Positions 11,220 through 19,615 of a stretch of 64,000 nt of DNA are shown one piece after another (positions within the stretch are counted from its first letter, which is position 1; each line of letters opens with the position of its first letter). This stretch comes from CAZKWG01 sp964615375. GTDB lineage: Bacteria > Myxococcota_A > UBA796 > CAZKWG01. The translations under genes and the position numbers were made by a program. The stretch covers positions 1 through 64,000 of the forward strand of contig CAZTOW010000011.1 of NCBI GenBank assembly GCA_964615375.1, in the 5' to 3' direction. The notes beneath the pieces are model-generated. The model saw nothing but the letters and a program-made list of their open reading frames with translations, searched no databases and was not told the DNA's origin.

Positions 11220-11819
11220 ATGCGCGCGCTGCCCCTCCTCCTCGTCGGACTCCTGGGCAGCGCGAACGCGGGCGTCATCATCGGTGGCAGCCCGCACAAG
11301 CTGTGGTCCACCTCAGCGCTGCGCCAGGGGCTGCCGGGGCTGCGGCCCATCACCTGGGGGGGCATCATCGACGGCAGCCCGCACAAGCTGGTGGACTGCG
11401 CGGATCTGCGCCCGCTGACCCGGGGCTGGCGGCCGGCGAGCGCGGAGATCCGGATCAAGGGCCTGCGGTGGGTGGCCCGGGACGGCAAGGAGCGGCGGGT
11501 GCCGGTGGGCCTGGACCTGGCGGCGGGGCCCCCGATCACGGCGCCTCCGGGGGAGTGGACGGATCTCATCCTGGAGCTGGACGGCCCGCTCTCGGTGTCC
11601 ACGCCCGAGGGCGCGCAGCTCTCGCTCACGGTGCCGGAGATCGGGGTGGTCCTGGACACCCCCGCGGCGGGTGGGGACGAGATCGTGGTCCTGCTCAGCC
11701 TCACGGGAGAGCAGATCCTGGATCTGGCGGACGCGGGCGCGGTGGGGGACGATCACCCGCTGGCCGGCGAGCTCCGGCTCACCCTCCTCGACGGCGCGGT
11801 GGGCTGCCAGGTCGAGTGA
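11220..11819 (+). CDS. Hypothetical secreted protein with internal repeat
   Basis: 199 aa with a clear signal peptide (MRALPLLLVGLLGSANAG). No family recognised. Just after the cleavage site there are two copies of a short motif, GVIIGGSPHKLWS and GGIIDGSPHKLVD, about 29 residues apart; the rest is rich in beta-strand-type sequence and Asp/Leu. It starts 7 bp after the upstream regulator gene, which suggests coupled expression. It has a single Cys near the C-terminus and one in the repeat region, possibly a disulphide. Function unknown. Confidence 0.7.
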   Translation: MRALPLLLVGLLGSANAGVIIGGSPHKLWSTSALRQGLPGLRPITWGGIIDGSPHKLVDCADLRPLTRGWRPASAEIRIKGLRWVARDGKERRVPVGLDLAAGPPITAPPGEWTDLILELDGPLSVSTPEGAQLSLTVPEIGVVLDTPAAGGDEIVVLLSLTGEQILDLADAGAVGDDHPLAGELRLTLLDGAVGCQVE

Positions 11820-11825
11820 GGACGC

Positions 11826-12491
11826 TCAGCCCGCGCCCAGCCGGTTGATCTCCGGGATGTCCACGATCCGCGAGGGCCCGCGCTCGGCGATGGCGGCGAC
11901 CATGGCCCGCCCGAGGATGGCGCTGGTGGTCACCAGGTTCGGCGCCAGCGCCCGCCACAGCGGGTAGAGCACGCCCACGGTGGCGTACATCACACGGTAG
12001 AGGGTGGTGCTGGAGACCACACCGTCCACGGGCTGGATGTAGCCGGGCCGGAACAGGTAGGCGGGCACCGGCAGCCTCAGCAGCTCGTTCTCCGTGCGGC
12101 CCTTGACGCGGGCCCACATCGCCCGCCCGCGCTCCGTGCTGTCCGTGCCCTGGCCGGAGACGTAGAGGAAGGGGGCCTTCGGGTTCAGGCGCGCCAGCGT
12201 GCGCGCGGCGGCCAGCGTGTAGTCGAAGGTCACCCGCGCGTAGTCCTGCTCGCTCATGCCCGCCGAGGACACGCCCAGGCAGAACAGGCAGCCGTCATAG
12301 CCGGCGAGCTCAGCCTCCACCGCGCTGAAGTCGGTGAAGTCCTTGTGGAGCAGCTCGGTGAGCTTCGCATTACTCACCCCCGTGGGCCGGCGCGCGACGG
12401 AGAGCACGCGCTCCACCTCGGGCGAGGCGAGGGCCGCGCGCAGGGCCCCCTGGCCGATCATGCCGGTGGCGCCGAACAGGATGAGCTTCAC
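11826..12491 (-). CDS. NAD(P)-binding SDR/NmrA-type protein
   Basis: 221 aa. It begins with a Rossmann nucleotide-binding motif (ILFGATGMIGQGAL, GxxGxxG at residues 7-13) and has the short atypical-SDR plan of NmrA/HTATIP2-like proteins (VLSVARRPTG, YDGCLFCLGVSSAGMSE, FLYVSGQGTDSTE). The classical YxxxK catalytic pair is not obvious, which is common in this group. It starts with GTG at 12491 after GAGGTG. It lies 28 bp downstream of a DoxX-like gene and is probably in one operon with it, opposite a LysR regulator that may control both. Probable role: redox or stress-related oxidoreductase; substrate unknown. Confidence 0.75.
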   Translation of the reverse strand: MKLILFGATGMIGQGALRAALASPEVERVLSVARRPTGVSNAKLTELLHKDFTDFSAVEAELAGYDGCLFCLGVSSAGMSEQDYARVTFDYTLAAARTLARLNPKAPFLYVSGQGTDSTERGRAMWARVKGRTENELLRLPVPAYLFRPGYIQPVDGVVSSTTLYRVMYATVGVLYPLWRALAPNLVTTSAILGRAMVAAIAERGPSRIVDIPEINRLGAG

Positions 12492-12519
12492 GGGTCACCT
12501 CGGGTGGGGGGGCTCGCGA

Positions 12520-12891
12520 TCACCCCGCCAGCCGACGGCTCTCCGGCCGGCTCGCCCAGGAGAGCAGGTTGAAGACCAGGATCACCAGCGGCGTGACCAC
12601 GTTGCTCGCGGCGTCGCCGACGGCGAGGTGCGCGACGCTGGCCGCGACGAGATCGAAGGTGAAGCCGGCGTAGGCCCACTCCTTGAGGCGCGGGAAGCCC
12701 GGGACCAGCACGGCCACGACGCCCAGCAGCTTCCAGATGCCCAGGAAGGTGGCGAACCACATCGGGAAGCCGAGGTGGGTCATGATCTCCTGGACCTCCG
12801 GCCCGTTCATGGTGTCCATGACGCCGCCGCCGAGCATGGGGAGGACGATGAGGACGGTGCTGACGTAGTAGAGGTACTTGTTCTTGAGCAT
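12520..12891 (-). CDS. DoxX-like small membrane protein
   Basis: 123 aa from the ATG at 12891, with AAGGAG about 10 nt upstream. Four hydrophobic segments (YYVSTVLIVLPMLGGGVMD; MWFATFLGIWKLLGVVAVLV; WAYAGFTFDLVAASVAHLAV; VVTPLVILVFNLLSW) and the LGFPMWFATFLGIWKLLG motif match the DoxX-like family of inner-membrane proteins. A longer frame continues upstream across the LysR gene but is an antisense shadow. First gene of a probable two-gene operon with the SDR gene. The family is often linked to oxidative or thiol stress, but its biochemical role here is not known. Confidence 0.8.
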   Translation of the reverse strand: MLKNKYLYYVSTVLIVLPMLGGGVMDTMNGPEVQEIMTHLGFPMWFATFLGIWKLLGVVAVLVPGFPRLKEWAYAGFTFDLVAASVAHLAVGDAASNVVTPLVILVFNLLSWASRPESRRLAG

Positions 12892-12975
12892 GGGGGGGGA
12901 AGCTCCTTTCCGGTTCAAACTATCCCCGGGCGGATAAGATAGAAGATCGAAAATCTGATCGAGAGCTGACCAGAA
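12892..12975. promoter_or_regulatory. Divergent LysR/DoxX control region
   Basis: 84 bp between the divergent DoxX-like and LysR genes. It has an AT-rich patch with TAAGAT (12935-12940), a possible -10 for the LysR gene, and a short inverted motif AGAT-cgaaa-ATCT inside GAAGATCGAAAATCTGATC. LysR proteins classically bind such divergent regions; the exact operator is inferred. Confidence 0.4.
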
Positions 12976-13899
12976 ATGATCCAGATGAACGAGCCGCTGG
13001 AGACCGCTGAGCTGCAGGCCCTCGTGACCGCGGTGGACGCGGGCTCGCTCACCCGCGCCGCCCAGGAGCTCGGGGTCCCCCGCGTGACCCTGGGCCGACG
13101 CCTCACCCGGCTGGAGGAGCGCCTGGGGGTGCGCCTGCTGCGCCGGACCACGCGCAGCCTGGGCCTCACCGACGCGGGGGAGGAGCTCTACCGGCGCGCC
13201 CGGCAGGTGCTGGAGGCGCTGACGGAGGCCGAGCAGGCGGTCCGCCGCTCGGACGGGGCGGTGCGCGGGCTGCTGCGGGTGGCCACGCCGCCGATGGACA
13301 ACCCCTGGATGCGCTCCATCTTCCTGGAGTTCGCGCGGGCGTATCCGGGCGTGCGCCTGGAGGTGGTCGCGTCCACGGCGCACGCGGACCTGGCCTCCGG
13401 GCGCTTCGACGTGGCGATGCGGGCCAGCCCCACCCTGGCTCCCGGGCTGGTGGCGCGCGTGCTCGCCCGGACGCCGCTGCGCGCGGTCTGCTCGCCGGCC
13501 TACCTCGCCCGCGCCGGGGAGCCCGCCACGCCCGAGGCGCTGGAGGACCACGCCGCCCTGGTGGGCTTCGCCTGCGGGGAGCACCCGCAGACGCACTGGC
13601 CCCTGCTGGACGGCGCTCAGGTGCGGGTGCGGCCGGTGCTGGCGTCGAATGAGCTCGGGCTGCTCCGCGACGCCGCGCTGGCCGGGGTGGGGATCGCGCT
13701 GCTGCCGCGCCTCCTGGTCCGCGAGCAGGTCAGCTCGGGCGCCCTGGTGGAGGTGCTCCCCGACCGCGTGGGGATGCTCTCGCAGATCGCCCTGGTCTAC
13801 CCGGAGCGCGAGCTGGTCCCGCCCGCGGTGCGCGCCTTCGTGAGCTTCGTGGTCGATCGCTGGGCGCGCGTGGACGAGAGCCAGCTCTCGGCGCGCTGA
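12976..13899 (+). CDS. LysR-family transcriptional regulator
   Basis: 307 aa, the standard LysR length. The N-terminal winged HTH (ALVTAVDAGSLTRAAQELGV, then TLGRRLTRLEERLGVRLLRR) occupies residues about 8-68 and is followed by the linker helix (ARQVLEALTEAEQAVR) and a LysR substrate-binding domain (LLRVATPPM, ASGRFDVAMRA, LLRDAALAGVGIALLPRLLV). Translation can start at 12976 or at a second ATG at 12985. It is divergent from the DoxX/SDR pair, the classic arrangement for a LysR regulator controlling its neighbour. It most resembles the CrgA/AaeR-type subgroup. The inducer cannot be read from sequence. Confidence 0.92.
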   Translation: MIQMNEPLETAELQALVTAVDAGSLTRAAQELGVPRVTLGRRLTRLEERLGVRLLRRTTRSLGLTDAGEELYRRARQVLEALTEAEQAVRRSDGAVRGLLRVATPPMDNPWMRSIFLEFARAYPGVRLEVVASTAHADLASGRFDVAMRASPTLAPGLVARVLARTPLRAVCSPAYLARAGEPATPEALEDHAALVGFACGEHPQTHWPLLDGAQVRVRPVLASNELGLLRDAALAGVGIALLPRLLVREQVSSGALVEVLPDRVGMLSQIALVYPERELVPPAVRAFVSFVVDRWARVDESQLSAR

Positions 13900-13902
13900 T
13901 CC

Positions 13903-14595
13903 TCAAGTGGCCGGAGGCTCGTGGAGCTCCCGCTCCTGCTTGCGGCGGGTCAGCAGCTGCTGGGCGACGACCAGGACCACGCAGACGGCGGTGCTCTCCC
14001 AGAGGTGGGCGGCGAAGAAGTCGATGATCACCTGCGTCCAGCCGGCGATGGCCTCGCCGAAGGCCACCGTGAGCCAGGTCACGGCGATCTGCCCGAAGAC
14101 CACGACCAGCAGGAAGCCGCGGAAGGAGAGCCGCGCCGCGCCGGCCAGCACACAGAGCGTGTACGAGGGGACCACCAGCAGGAGCGGCAGGCCCACCCGG
14201 GAGAAGGTGCGCTCGATGAGGTCGATGAGCGTGGCCAGCCTCGGCGACTTGCGGCCCGCCCAGCGCACCACGGCGAAGCCCCACAGCGCCCCGAAGGCGT
14301 AGGTGCTGATCATGCCGAGGATGCGGCGGACGGCGCCGACGACCACCAGCAGGACGGGATCCACCCGCCCCGCCACCAGCAGGATGCGCGAGATGTCCGC
14401 GCTCAGCGCGACCAGCAGCAGCGGCTGGTGGACGGCCAGATAGGGCGCCAACGAGGTGCCCACGATGGAGAGCGCGCTCAGGAAGGTGATGCCGGCGATG
14501 GCGAAGCGGCGCAGCCCGGGCGACCAGGGCTCGGGGCCGACCTCGTGGACGGGCGGCGGAGGGGGGTGGGGCAGAGAAGGGGAGCTCTCGGACAG
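13903..14595 (-). CDS. VTT/DedA-like inner-membrane protein, probable CTG start
   Basis: The frame has several hydrophobic segments and the VTT/SNARE-associated pattern (LAPYLAVHQPLLLVALSAD, ILLVVVGAVRRILGMISTYAFG with linking residues, FSRVGLPLLLVVPS). The first conventional start is a GTG at 14463, but that removes a convincing first membrane segment (RRFAIAGITFLSALSIV). The frame stays open upstream with no ATG/GTG/TTG, and a CTG at 14595 sits 5 nt after GAGAGG, giving 230 aa. I therefore extend to 14595; the GTG start (186 aa) is the alternative. DedA/VTT proteins act in the inner membrane, in lipid scrambling or membrane homeostasis. It is convergent with the LysR gene (3 bp apart). Confidence 0.65.
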   Translation of the reverse strand: MSESSPSLPHPPPPPVHEVGPEPWSPGLRRFAIAGITFLSALSIVGTSLAPYLAVHQPLLLVALSADISRILLVAGRVDPVLLVVVGAVRRILGMISTYAFGALWGFAVVRWAGRKSPRLATLIDLIERTFSRVGLPLLLVVPSYTLCVLAGAARLSFRGFLLVVVFGQIAVTWLTVAFGEAIAGWTQVIIDFFAAHLWESTAVCVVLVVAQQLLTRRKQERELHEPPAT

Positions 14596-14681
14596 GGGGG
14601 CCTCTCGATGGTACGAGCGGAGATAAGCACGCGCGCGCCGTCGTCGCCGGGGGAGGTTAGAATTCTGCGGAGGTGCCCGCC

Positions 14682-15071
14682 ATGAGCGATCCCGCCGACC
14701 GGAAGAGCCCGCTGGATGATCTGGAGGCCCGCGCGCAGGCCGCCGCCGCGGAGGCCGCGGTCAAGGCCGCCGCCAGCGCCGCGATCGAGGGGGCCGAGCG
14801 CGCTGGGAACGGGCTGCTGGACGCGCTGGAGGAGGCGATCTTCGGCCGCGTCGGCGGGGCGGAGGCCACCGTGCAGGCGGAGAAGATCGTCGATCCGCTG
14901 GACCGCCTGCGGGCGAAGTACGGCTCCATGGAGACGCCGAAGCCCGTCGAGGCGCCGAAGCGGGAGGACCCCGTGGCGAAGGCCCGCGCCGAGCTCGAGC
15001 GCCTGAAGGCCGAGGCCGCGGCGAAGAGGGGCGGCAGCCCGGAAGAGGCCCCGGTCAAGAAGACGCTCTAA
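14682..15071 (+). CDS. Small charged Ala/Glu-rich hypothetical protein
   Basis: 129 aa from the ATG at 14682, which follows GGAGGT (14668-14673). A GTG at 14673 overlaps that site and is unlikely. The product is highly helical and charged (AQAAAAEAAVKAAASAA, then AKARAELERLKAEAAAKR), probably coiled coil, with no signal peptide or membrane segment. No family recognised. Its TAA shares bases with the stop codon of the convergent RecG-like gene. Confidence 0.6.
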   Translation: MSDPADRKSPLDDLEARAQAAAAEAAVKAAASAAIEGAERAGNGLLDALEEAIFGRVGGAEATVQAEKIVDPLDRLRAKYGSMETPKPVEAPKREDPVAKARAELERLKAEAAAKRGGSPEEAPVKKTL

Positions 15072-17755
15072 CGCCGCCGCCGCCGCCGCTTTCGACGCCG
15101 CCCGCGGGCCGCGTCGGCGCTGGTGGGCTGTTGCGGGGCCTCCCCCAGCAGCTCGGGCCAGCGGTCGCTGATCAGGCGCCGGAGCCCCGGGTGGGCCCGG
15201 AGCGCGTTGTCCTCGCGCAGCAGGCGCATGGCCTCGGCGCGGGCCTCCAGCAGCAGGTCGCGGTCGCGGGGGAACTCCGCCCAGCTGATGGCCGGGGGCT
15301 CGATGGCGCCCGCGGCGGCGCTCGCCCGAGGGTAGCCGGGAGAGCCGAGGTCGTCGTCGCTGATCTCCAGGCGGGGGCCCTCGCTCGCCAGGCGCTGCAC
15401 GCGGCGCTCCCCCAGCGGGCTCGGCGCGTCGGAGAGCACCAGCAGGCACTGGCCCGGCCGCTTGCCGTAGGAGACGTGCCCCAGGAGGCGGTGCAGGCGC
15501 ACCAGATCGCAGGCGTCGGCGTGCTCGACCACCACCAGGGAGCAGGAGGGGGTCGGCGGGCCGTCCTCGATCGGCGCGGTGCTCAGCAGCACGTCCACGC
15601 GGTGGTGCTGGAAGTCGTCGAAGACGCGGGCGCGCTCCTCGCGGCTCATCTCCGAGCTGAACACGCCCACCCGGGCGTCGGGCAGGAAGTCGGTGCGGAT
15701 GGCCTCGGCCACGCGCAGGGCGTCCTCGCGGGAGAGCAGGTCGCGGCCCTCGCGGACCGGGAAGACCACCAGCGCCGTCTGCCGGGCGCGGACGTGCTCG
15801 CGCACCACCTCGTAGGCCAGCTCGCGCTCGGTGGATCCGAAGACCCGCGCGCTCACCGGGGCGTGGGCACCTCGGGGCACGCGCGAGAGCTCGAAGGCGC
15901 CGAAGGCGGAGAGCAGCAGCGAGGGAGGCACCGGGCCCGCCGACACGACCAGCAGATCGGCCCGCGGCCCGCGGCTGTCGAGCTGCGAGGGCAGGAGCGT
16001 GCCCAGCTCGGCCTGCTCGAGGACGATGATCAGCCCGAGGCGCCGCCACTCCAGCTCCCCGCTCACCAGGCGCGGCGTGCCGAAGACCACGGTGGCCTCG
16101 CCGCGTCGGATCGCGTCCGCGCTGGCGTGGTTGAGCTGGTCGCCGGTGACGATGGACTTCACGCCCACCGCGCGCAGCAGGGGCTCGGCGAAGAGGTAGT
16201 GGCGCTCCGCGGCGCTCGCGTCCTGGGCCAGGATCGCCACCTGGGACCGGGCCTCGGCGACCATGATCGCCGTCATCAGGGCCACCAGGCCCTTGGACGT
16301 GCCCACGTCGCCCATCAGCAGGCGGGTCATCGGCGTGGGGCGCAGCAGGTCGCGCCGGATCTCGGCGAAGGCGGCCTCCTGCTCGTCGTCGAGCTGGAGC
16401 CCGAACTGCACCTGGAGCTGCCCGAGCCCGCTGTGGAGCGCCTTGTGGGCGATGCCGCGCTCGACCTGCCCGCGGCCGAGGCGCCGGCTGAGGGCCACGG
16501 AGACCCCCAGCAGCTCCTCGAAGGCCAGGCGCTGGCGCCCGCGCAGGCTCGGGTTCGCCGGGAAGTGCGCGTCGCGCAGGGCCTCGTCCAGGGGCAGCAG
16601 GCGATGTCGGGCCAGCAGCTCGTCGGAGAGCGGGTCCTTCAGCGAGCCGAGCACGCGCTGGAGCGAGAGGGCGACGGCGTCGCGCAGGACCGGGTCGCTC
16701 ACCCCGTCGATCCCGTAGGTCGGGAGCCAGCCGCTGCCGCGCCCGTCGAGGCCGATGGGCTCGCCCTCATCGACGAGGAGCGCCCCGCCCTCCTGGGTGA
16801 GCGCGCCGCAGAGGCCGACCTCGTTGCCCGGCCTCCAGGCCGCCGCGCGCCGAGGGATCGTGACCCAGCGGCAGCGCACCAGGCGCTCGCCGACCTGCAA
16901 CGTGATCTCCTCGCGGCGCTGGCTGCCGGTGAAGCGCACGCAGCAGGTGCGGACCCGGCCGCGGAGCACGCCCACCTGCCCGGTGGGCTCGGCGTCGAGG
17001 TCCAGCGGCCCGGGGCGCTCGAAGCTCACGGGCGGGCTCAGCAGCAGGTCGGCGAGGGTAGTGAGCCCGGCGGCCTCCAGCGCCGCCACCTGCTCCGCGT
17101 CGAGGCCCAGGCTGGCCAGCGGCGCGCCGCCCCCCTCGGGGTGGCCGAGGTAGCGGGGCTCGGGGGGCTCGGGCGCGCGGGGAGGCTCGGGGGCGCGGGC
17201 GGGCTCCGGGGCGCGGGCGGGCTCGGCCGAGGGCCTGGGCTCGCGGGCGGGCTCGGGGGCGCGCGGGGAGGCGCGGGCGGGCTCGGGGGCGGGCCGGCTC
17301 TCGCGGGGCTGCTCGCGCTGGGCCTCGCGGGCGGGCTCGGCCGAGGGCCTGGGCTCGCGCGCGGGCCGGTCCTCGGCGCGGGCGCTCTCCTCCTGCGGCA
17401 GCAGCAGCCGGGCGCGGGCGCTCAGGCTGAGCGGGACGGTGTCGGCGCCGAGCTGGGCGAGCGGAAGGACGGCCTCCAGGCGGCTGGAGGCGACGGCGAG
17501 CGAGCCCATGCGGGCCCCGGCCGGGAGCGCGTCCAGCTCACCCAGGACCCCGCGGGCCTCGACCAGGGCCCCGCGCAGGTCCTCCGGCAGCGCCTCGTCG
17601 CCCAGGACCTCGTCCAGGAGGCGCGCGCAGTTCACCCCGAGGAAGCGGGCCTGCGCGGCGTGCTCCTCGCCCAGGCTGGCCCAGGCGAGCGTGCGCCGGA
17701 CGGCGGCGAGCCGACCCCAGACAGCCTCCGGGGCAGACCAGATGGCGCCTTCCAC
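15068..17755 (-). CDS. RecG-like protein with ablated helicase motifs (pseudo-RecG)
   Basis: 895 aa from a GTG at 17755, 5-6 nt after GAGGGG. Residues about 125-205 are a Pro/Arg/Glu/Ala-rich linker with repeats. From about 215 the order follows RecG: wedge OB-fold (VGVLRGRVRTCCVRF), the YGIDGVSDPVLRDAV segment, FEELLGVSVALSRRL, then two helicase lobes. The active-site motifs are changed. Walker A is GDVGTSKG (482-489; RecG GDVGSGKT), the DEQH box is LEQA (579-582), TATPIPRT is SAGPVPPS, and the QxxGRxGR box reads HRLLGHVSYG. The protein ends in a basic Arg/Lys tail. It is likely nucleic-acid-binding but not an ATP-driven helicase. It lies 10 bp after greA at the end of the pyr/greA gene string, suggesting a role around transcription or replication. 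Confidence 0.75.
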   Translation of the reverse strand: MEGAIWSAPEAVWGRLAAVRRTLAWASLGEEHAAQARFLGVNCARLLDEVLGDEALPEDLRGALVEARGVLGELDALPAGARMGSLAVASSRLEAVLPLAQLGADTVPLSLSARARLLLPQEESARAEDRPAREPRPSAEPAREAQREQPRESRPAPEPARASPRAPEPAREPRPSAEPARAPEPARAPEPPRAPEPPEPRYLGHPEGGGAPLASLGLDAEQVAALEAAGLTTLADLLLSPPVSFERPGPLDLDAEPTGQVGVLRGRVRTCCVRFTGSQRREEITLQVGERLVRCRWVTIPRRAAAWRPGNEVGLCGALTQEGGALLVDEGEPIGLDGRGSGWLPTYGIDGVSDPVLRDAVALSLQRVLGSLKDPLSDELLARHRLLPLDEALRDAHFPANPSLRGRQRLAFEELLGVSVALSRRLGRGQVERGIAHKALHSGLGQLQVQFGLQLDDEQEAAFAEIRRDLLRPTPMTRLLMGDVGTSKGLVALMTAIMVAEARSQVAILAQDASAAERHYLFAEPLLRAVGVKSIVTGDQLNHASADAIRRGEATVVFGTPRLVSGELEWRRLGLIIVLEQAELGTLLPSQLDSRGPRADLLVVSAGPVPPSLLLSAFGAFELSRVPRGAHAPVSARVFGSTERELAYEVVREHVRARQTALVVFPVREGRDLLSREDALRVAEAIRTDFLPDARVGVFSSEMSREERARVFDDFQHHRVDVLLSTAPIEDGPPTPSCSLVVVEHADACDLVRLHRLLGHVSYGKRPGQCLLVLSDAPSPLGERRVQRLASEGPRLEISDDDLGSPGYPRASAAAGAIEPPAISWAEFPRDRDLLLEARAEAMRLLREDNALRAHPGLRRLISDRWPELLGEAPQQPTSADAARGRRRKRRRRRR
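17213..17359. repeat. Pair of exact 33-bp direct repeats in the RecG-like linker
   Basis: Positions 17213-17245 and 17327-17359 carry the same 33 bases, encoding the peptide REPRPSAEPAR twice within the Pro/Ala/Arg/Glu-rich linker of the RecG-like protein. The DNA between them is degenerate versions of the same GC-rich unit. Confidence 0.8.
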
Positions 17756-17765
17756 GGGGACCCCC

Positions 17766-18242
17766 TCAGATGTAACGGACGTCGTTGATCACGAAGCGGC
17801 GGATCCCGCGGGGCGTCTGGACGGCGACCTCGTCGTCCACGCGCTTGCCCATCATGGCCTTGCCGATGGGGCTGGTCAGCGAGATCATCCCGGCCTTCGC
17901 GTCAACCTCGTAGTTGCTCACGATGCGGTAGGTCACGGTCTCGCCGGACTCCTGGTCCTCGATCGTGACCGTGGATCCGAAGATCACGCGGTCCGACTTC
18001 GGCATCCGCGTGACGTCGATGATCTCCAGCGCGGCGAGCTGGCCCGAGAGCTCCGCGATGCGCCCTTCGCACAGGGCCTGGCGGTGCTTGGCGTCCTCGT
18101 ACTCCGAATTCTCGGAGATGTCGCCGTGGGCGCGCGCCTCCTCCAGGTCCTTCACGATCTTCGGGCGCACGACCTCCTTGAGGTGGCTCAGCTCCGCCTG
18201 CATTCTCTGCGCGCCCGCAGGGGTGATGGGAACTCGGTCCAT
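17766..18242 (-). CDS. greA: Transcription elongation factor GreA
   Basis: 158 aa from the ATG at 18242, exactly the normal GreA length. The N-terminal coiled coil (MQAELSHLKEVVRPKIVKDL, then EEARAHGDISENSEYEDAKH) carries the conserved acidic tip D-x-x-E-N-x-E-Y that enters the RNA polymerase secondary channel, and the C-terminal FKBP-like domain follows (VTYRIVSNYE, ISLTSPIGKAMMGKRVDDEV). GreA rescues backtracked polymerase by stimulating transcript cleavage. A longer frame upstream is not GreA-like and overlaps the spacer. It sits between pyrC' (98 bp upstream) and the RecG-like gene (10 bp downstream). Confidence 0.96.
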   Translation of the reverse strand: MDRVPITPAGAQRMQAELSHLKEVVRPKIVKDLEEARAHGDISENSEYEDAKHRQALCEGRIAELSGQLAALEIIDVTRMPKSDRVIFGSTVTIEDQESGETVTYRIVSNYEVDAKAGMISLTSPIGKAMMGKRVDDEVAVQTPRGIRRFVINDVRYI

Positions 18243-18340
18243 GGACTGCTGTCTCCGAGGGGAGAGGGGGGGCCGACACCGGCGCTGGCCTCGTCCGCGA
18301 AGCCGGTGAACCGCCGCTCCCTCGTCAGGGAAGGGATGGC

Positions 18341-19615
18341 CTAGCGTATCACAACGGACTCTGCCGCCCAAGCCACCCGGCCGAGCGCCAGGGTGGCGCG
18401 CGTACATCCGCGGAGCGCGTGGCCGACCAGCGGCTCGTTGCAGCCTTTGCTGTATCGCGGCGCGGGGTGCGGGCCCAGGTGCTCGGCGTCGATCACCGCC
18501 AGGTCCGCGCGCGCGCCGGGGCGCAGCGCGGCCTCCAGCCCGAGCACGCGCGCCGGCGCCACCGCCATCGCCCGCACCACCAGGGCCAGGTCTCCCAGGG
18601 CGGTCAGCGCCGCGGCGAAGGCGCTCTCCAGGCCCAGCGCGCCCGCGGAGGCGACCATCAGCTCGTGCTCCTTCTCCACGCGCGTCCAGGGGACGTGGTC
18701 CGCCGAGATCACGTCGATGACGCCCGACCGCACCGCCTCGATGAGCGCGAGGCGGTCCTCTTCGGGGCGCAGCGGCGGGAGCACGCGCAGGTTCGGGTCG
18801 TACTCGCGGTCGTCCAGGGCCTGATCGGTGAGCAGCAGGTGGCGGGCGGGTACGCCGCCGGTCACGGGCAGCCCCTCCTCCTTCGCCCGCGCCAGCATGG
18901 CCGCCCCGCGCGCGGTCGTGACGTGGGTGAGGTGCAGGCGCACGCCCGTCTGGCGCGCGCAGGCGACCGCGCGGGCGATGCCGATCTCCTCGGCGGCCGC
19001 CGGGATCCCGTGGACGCCGATGCGGGTGGACACCAGGCCCTCGTGCATGCAGCCGCGCTCCTCCAGCGAGGGCTCGCCCGGCCTCAGCAGCACCGGCACC
19101 CGCAGCGGGCGCGCGTAGTCGAGGGCGTTGCGCAGCACGAGGCTGTCCTGCACCGTGTGCCCCCCGTCGGAGAGCGCCACGCAGCCCGCCTCCACGAGGT
19201 CGTTGAGCTCCGCCAGCTCCTTGCCCTGCAGGCCCACCGTCAGCGCCCCGCTGGGCAGCACGCGCGCCCCGGGCGCACCCTGCGCGCGGGCCAGCACGTC
19301 CGCCGCCACCGGGCTCGTGTCGATGACAGGCTCCGTGGCCGGGCTCGCCACCACCAGCGCGAAGCCCCCCGCCGCCGCGGCCAGGCTCCCGCTCACCAGA
19401 TCCTCGCGCCATGTGAGCCCGGGATCGCAGAGCTCGCTCTGGAGCTCGACCAGGCCCGGCACGATCACGGCGCCCGCGCAGTCGATGACCTTCTCGCCCT
19501 GGGGGCGCAGGTCGGGACCGATCTCCACGATCTTCTGGCCATGGATCCGCACGTTCATCCTGGCGTCCAGCCCGGTGCTCGGGCAGAGCGCGCGGCCTCC
19601 TTCAAGCAGCCACAT
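18341..19615 (-). CDS. pyrC': Dihydroorotase homologue lacking metal ligands (PyrC'/PyrX-type)
   Basis: 424 aa, full-length amidohydrolase fold of the class I dihydroorotase family ([48 protein letters not shown]). The canonical DLHVHLREPG motif reads [10 protein letters not shown] (residues 57-66), so both His metal ligands are replaced (Gln59, Glu61) and the substrate Arg is Cys63. MPNT reads SPAT, and the HCED region is also lost. It is therefore probably inactive as a dihydroorotase. It overlaps pyrB by 14 bp, as in the pyrBC' operons of Pseudomonas, where the inactive PyrC' is a structural subunit required for aspartate transcarbamoylase. An active dihydroorotase should be encoded elsewhere. 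Confidence 0.88.
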   Translation of the reverse strand: MWLLEGGRALCPSTGLDARMNVRIHGQKIVEIGPDLRPQGEKVIDCAGAVIVPGLVELQSELCDPGLTWREDLVSGSLAAAAGGFALVVASPATEPVIDTSPVAADVLARAQGAPGARVLPSGALTVGLQGKELAELNDLVEAGCVALSDGGHTVQDSLVLRNALDYARPLRVPVLLRPGEPSLEERGCMHEGLVSTRIGVHGIPAAAEEIGIARAVACARQTGVRLHLTHVTTARGAAMLARAKEEGLPVTGGVPARHLLLTDQALDDREYDPNLRVLPPLRPEEDRLALIEAVRSGVIDVISADHVPWTRVEKEHELMVASAGALGLESAFAAALTALGDLALVVRAMAVAPARVLGLEAALRPGARADLAVIDAEHLGPHPAPRYSKGCNEPLVGHALRGCTRATLALGRVAWAAESVVIR

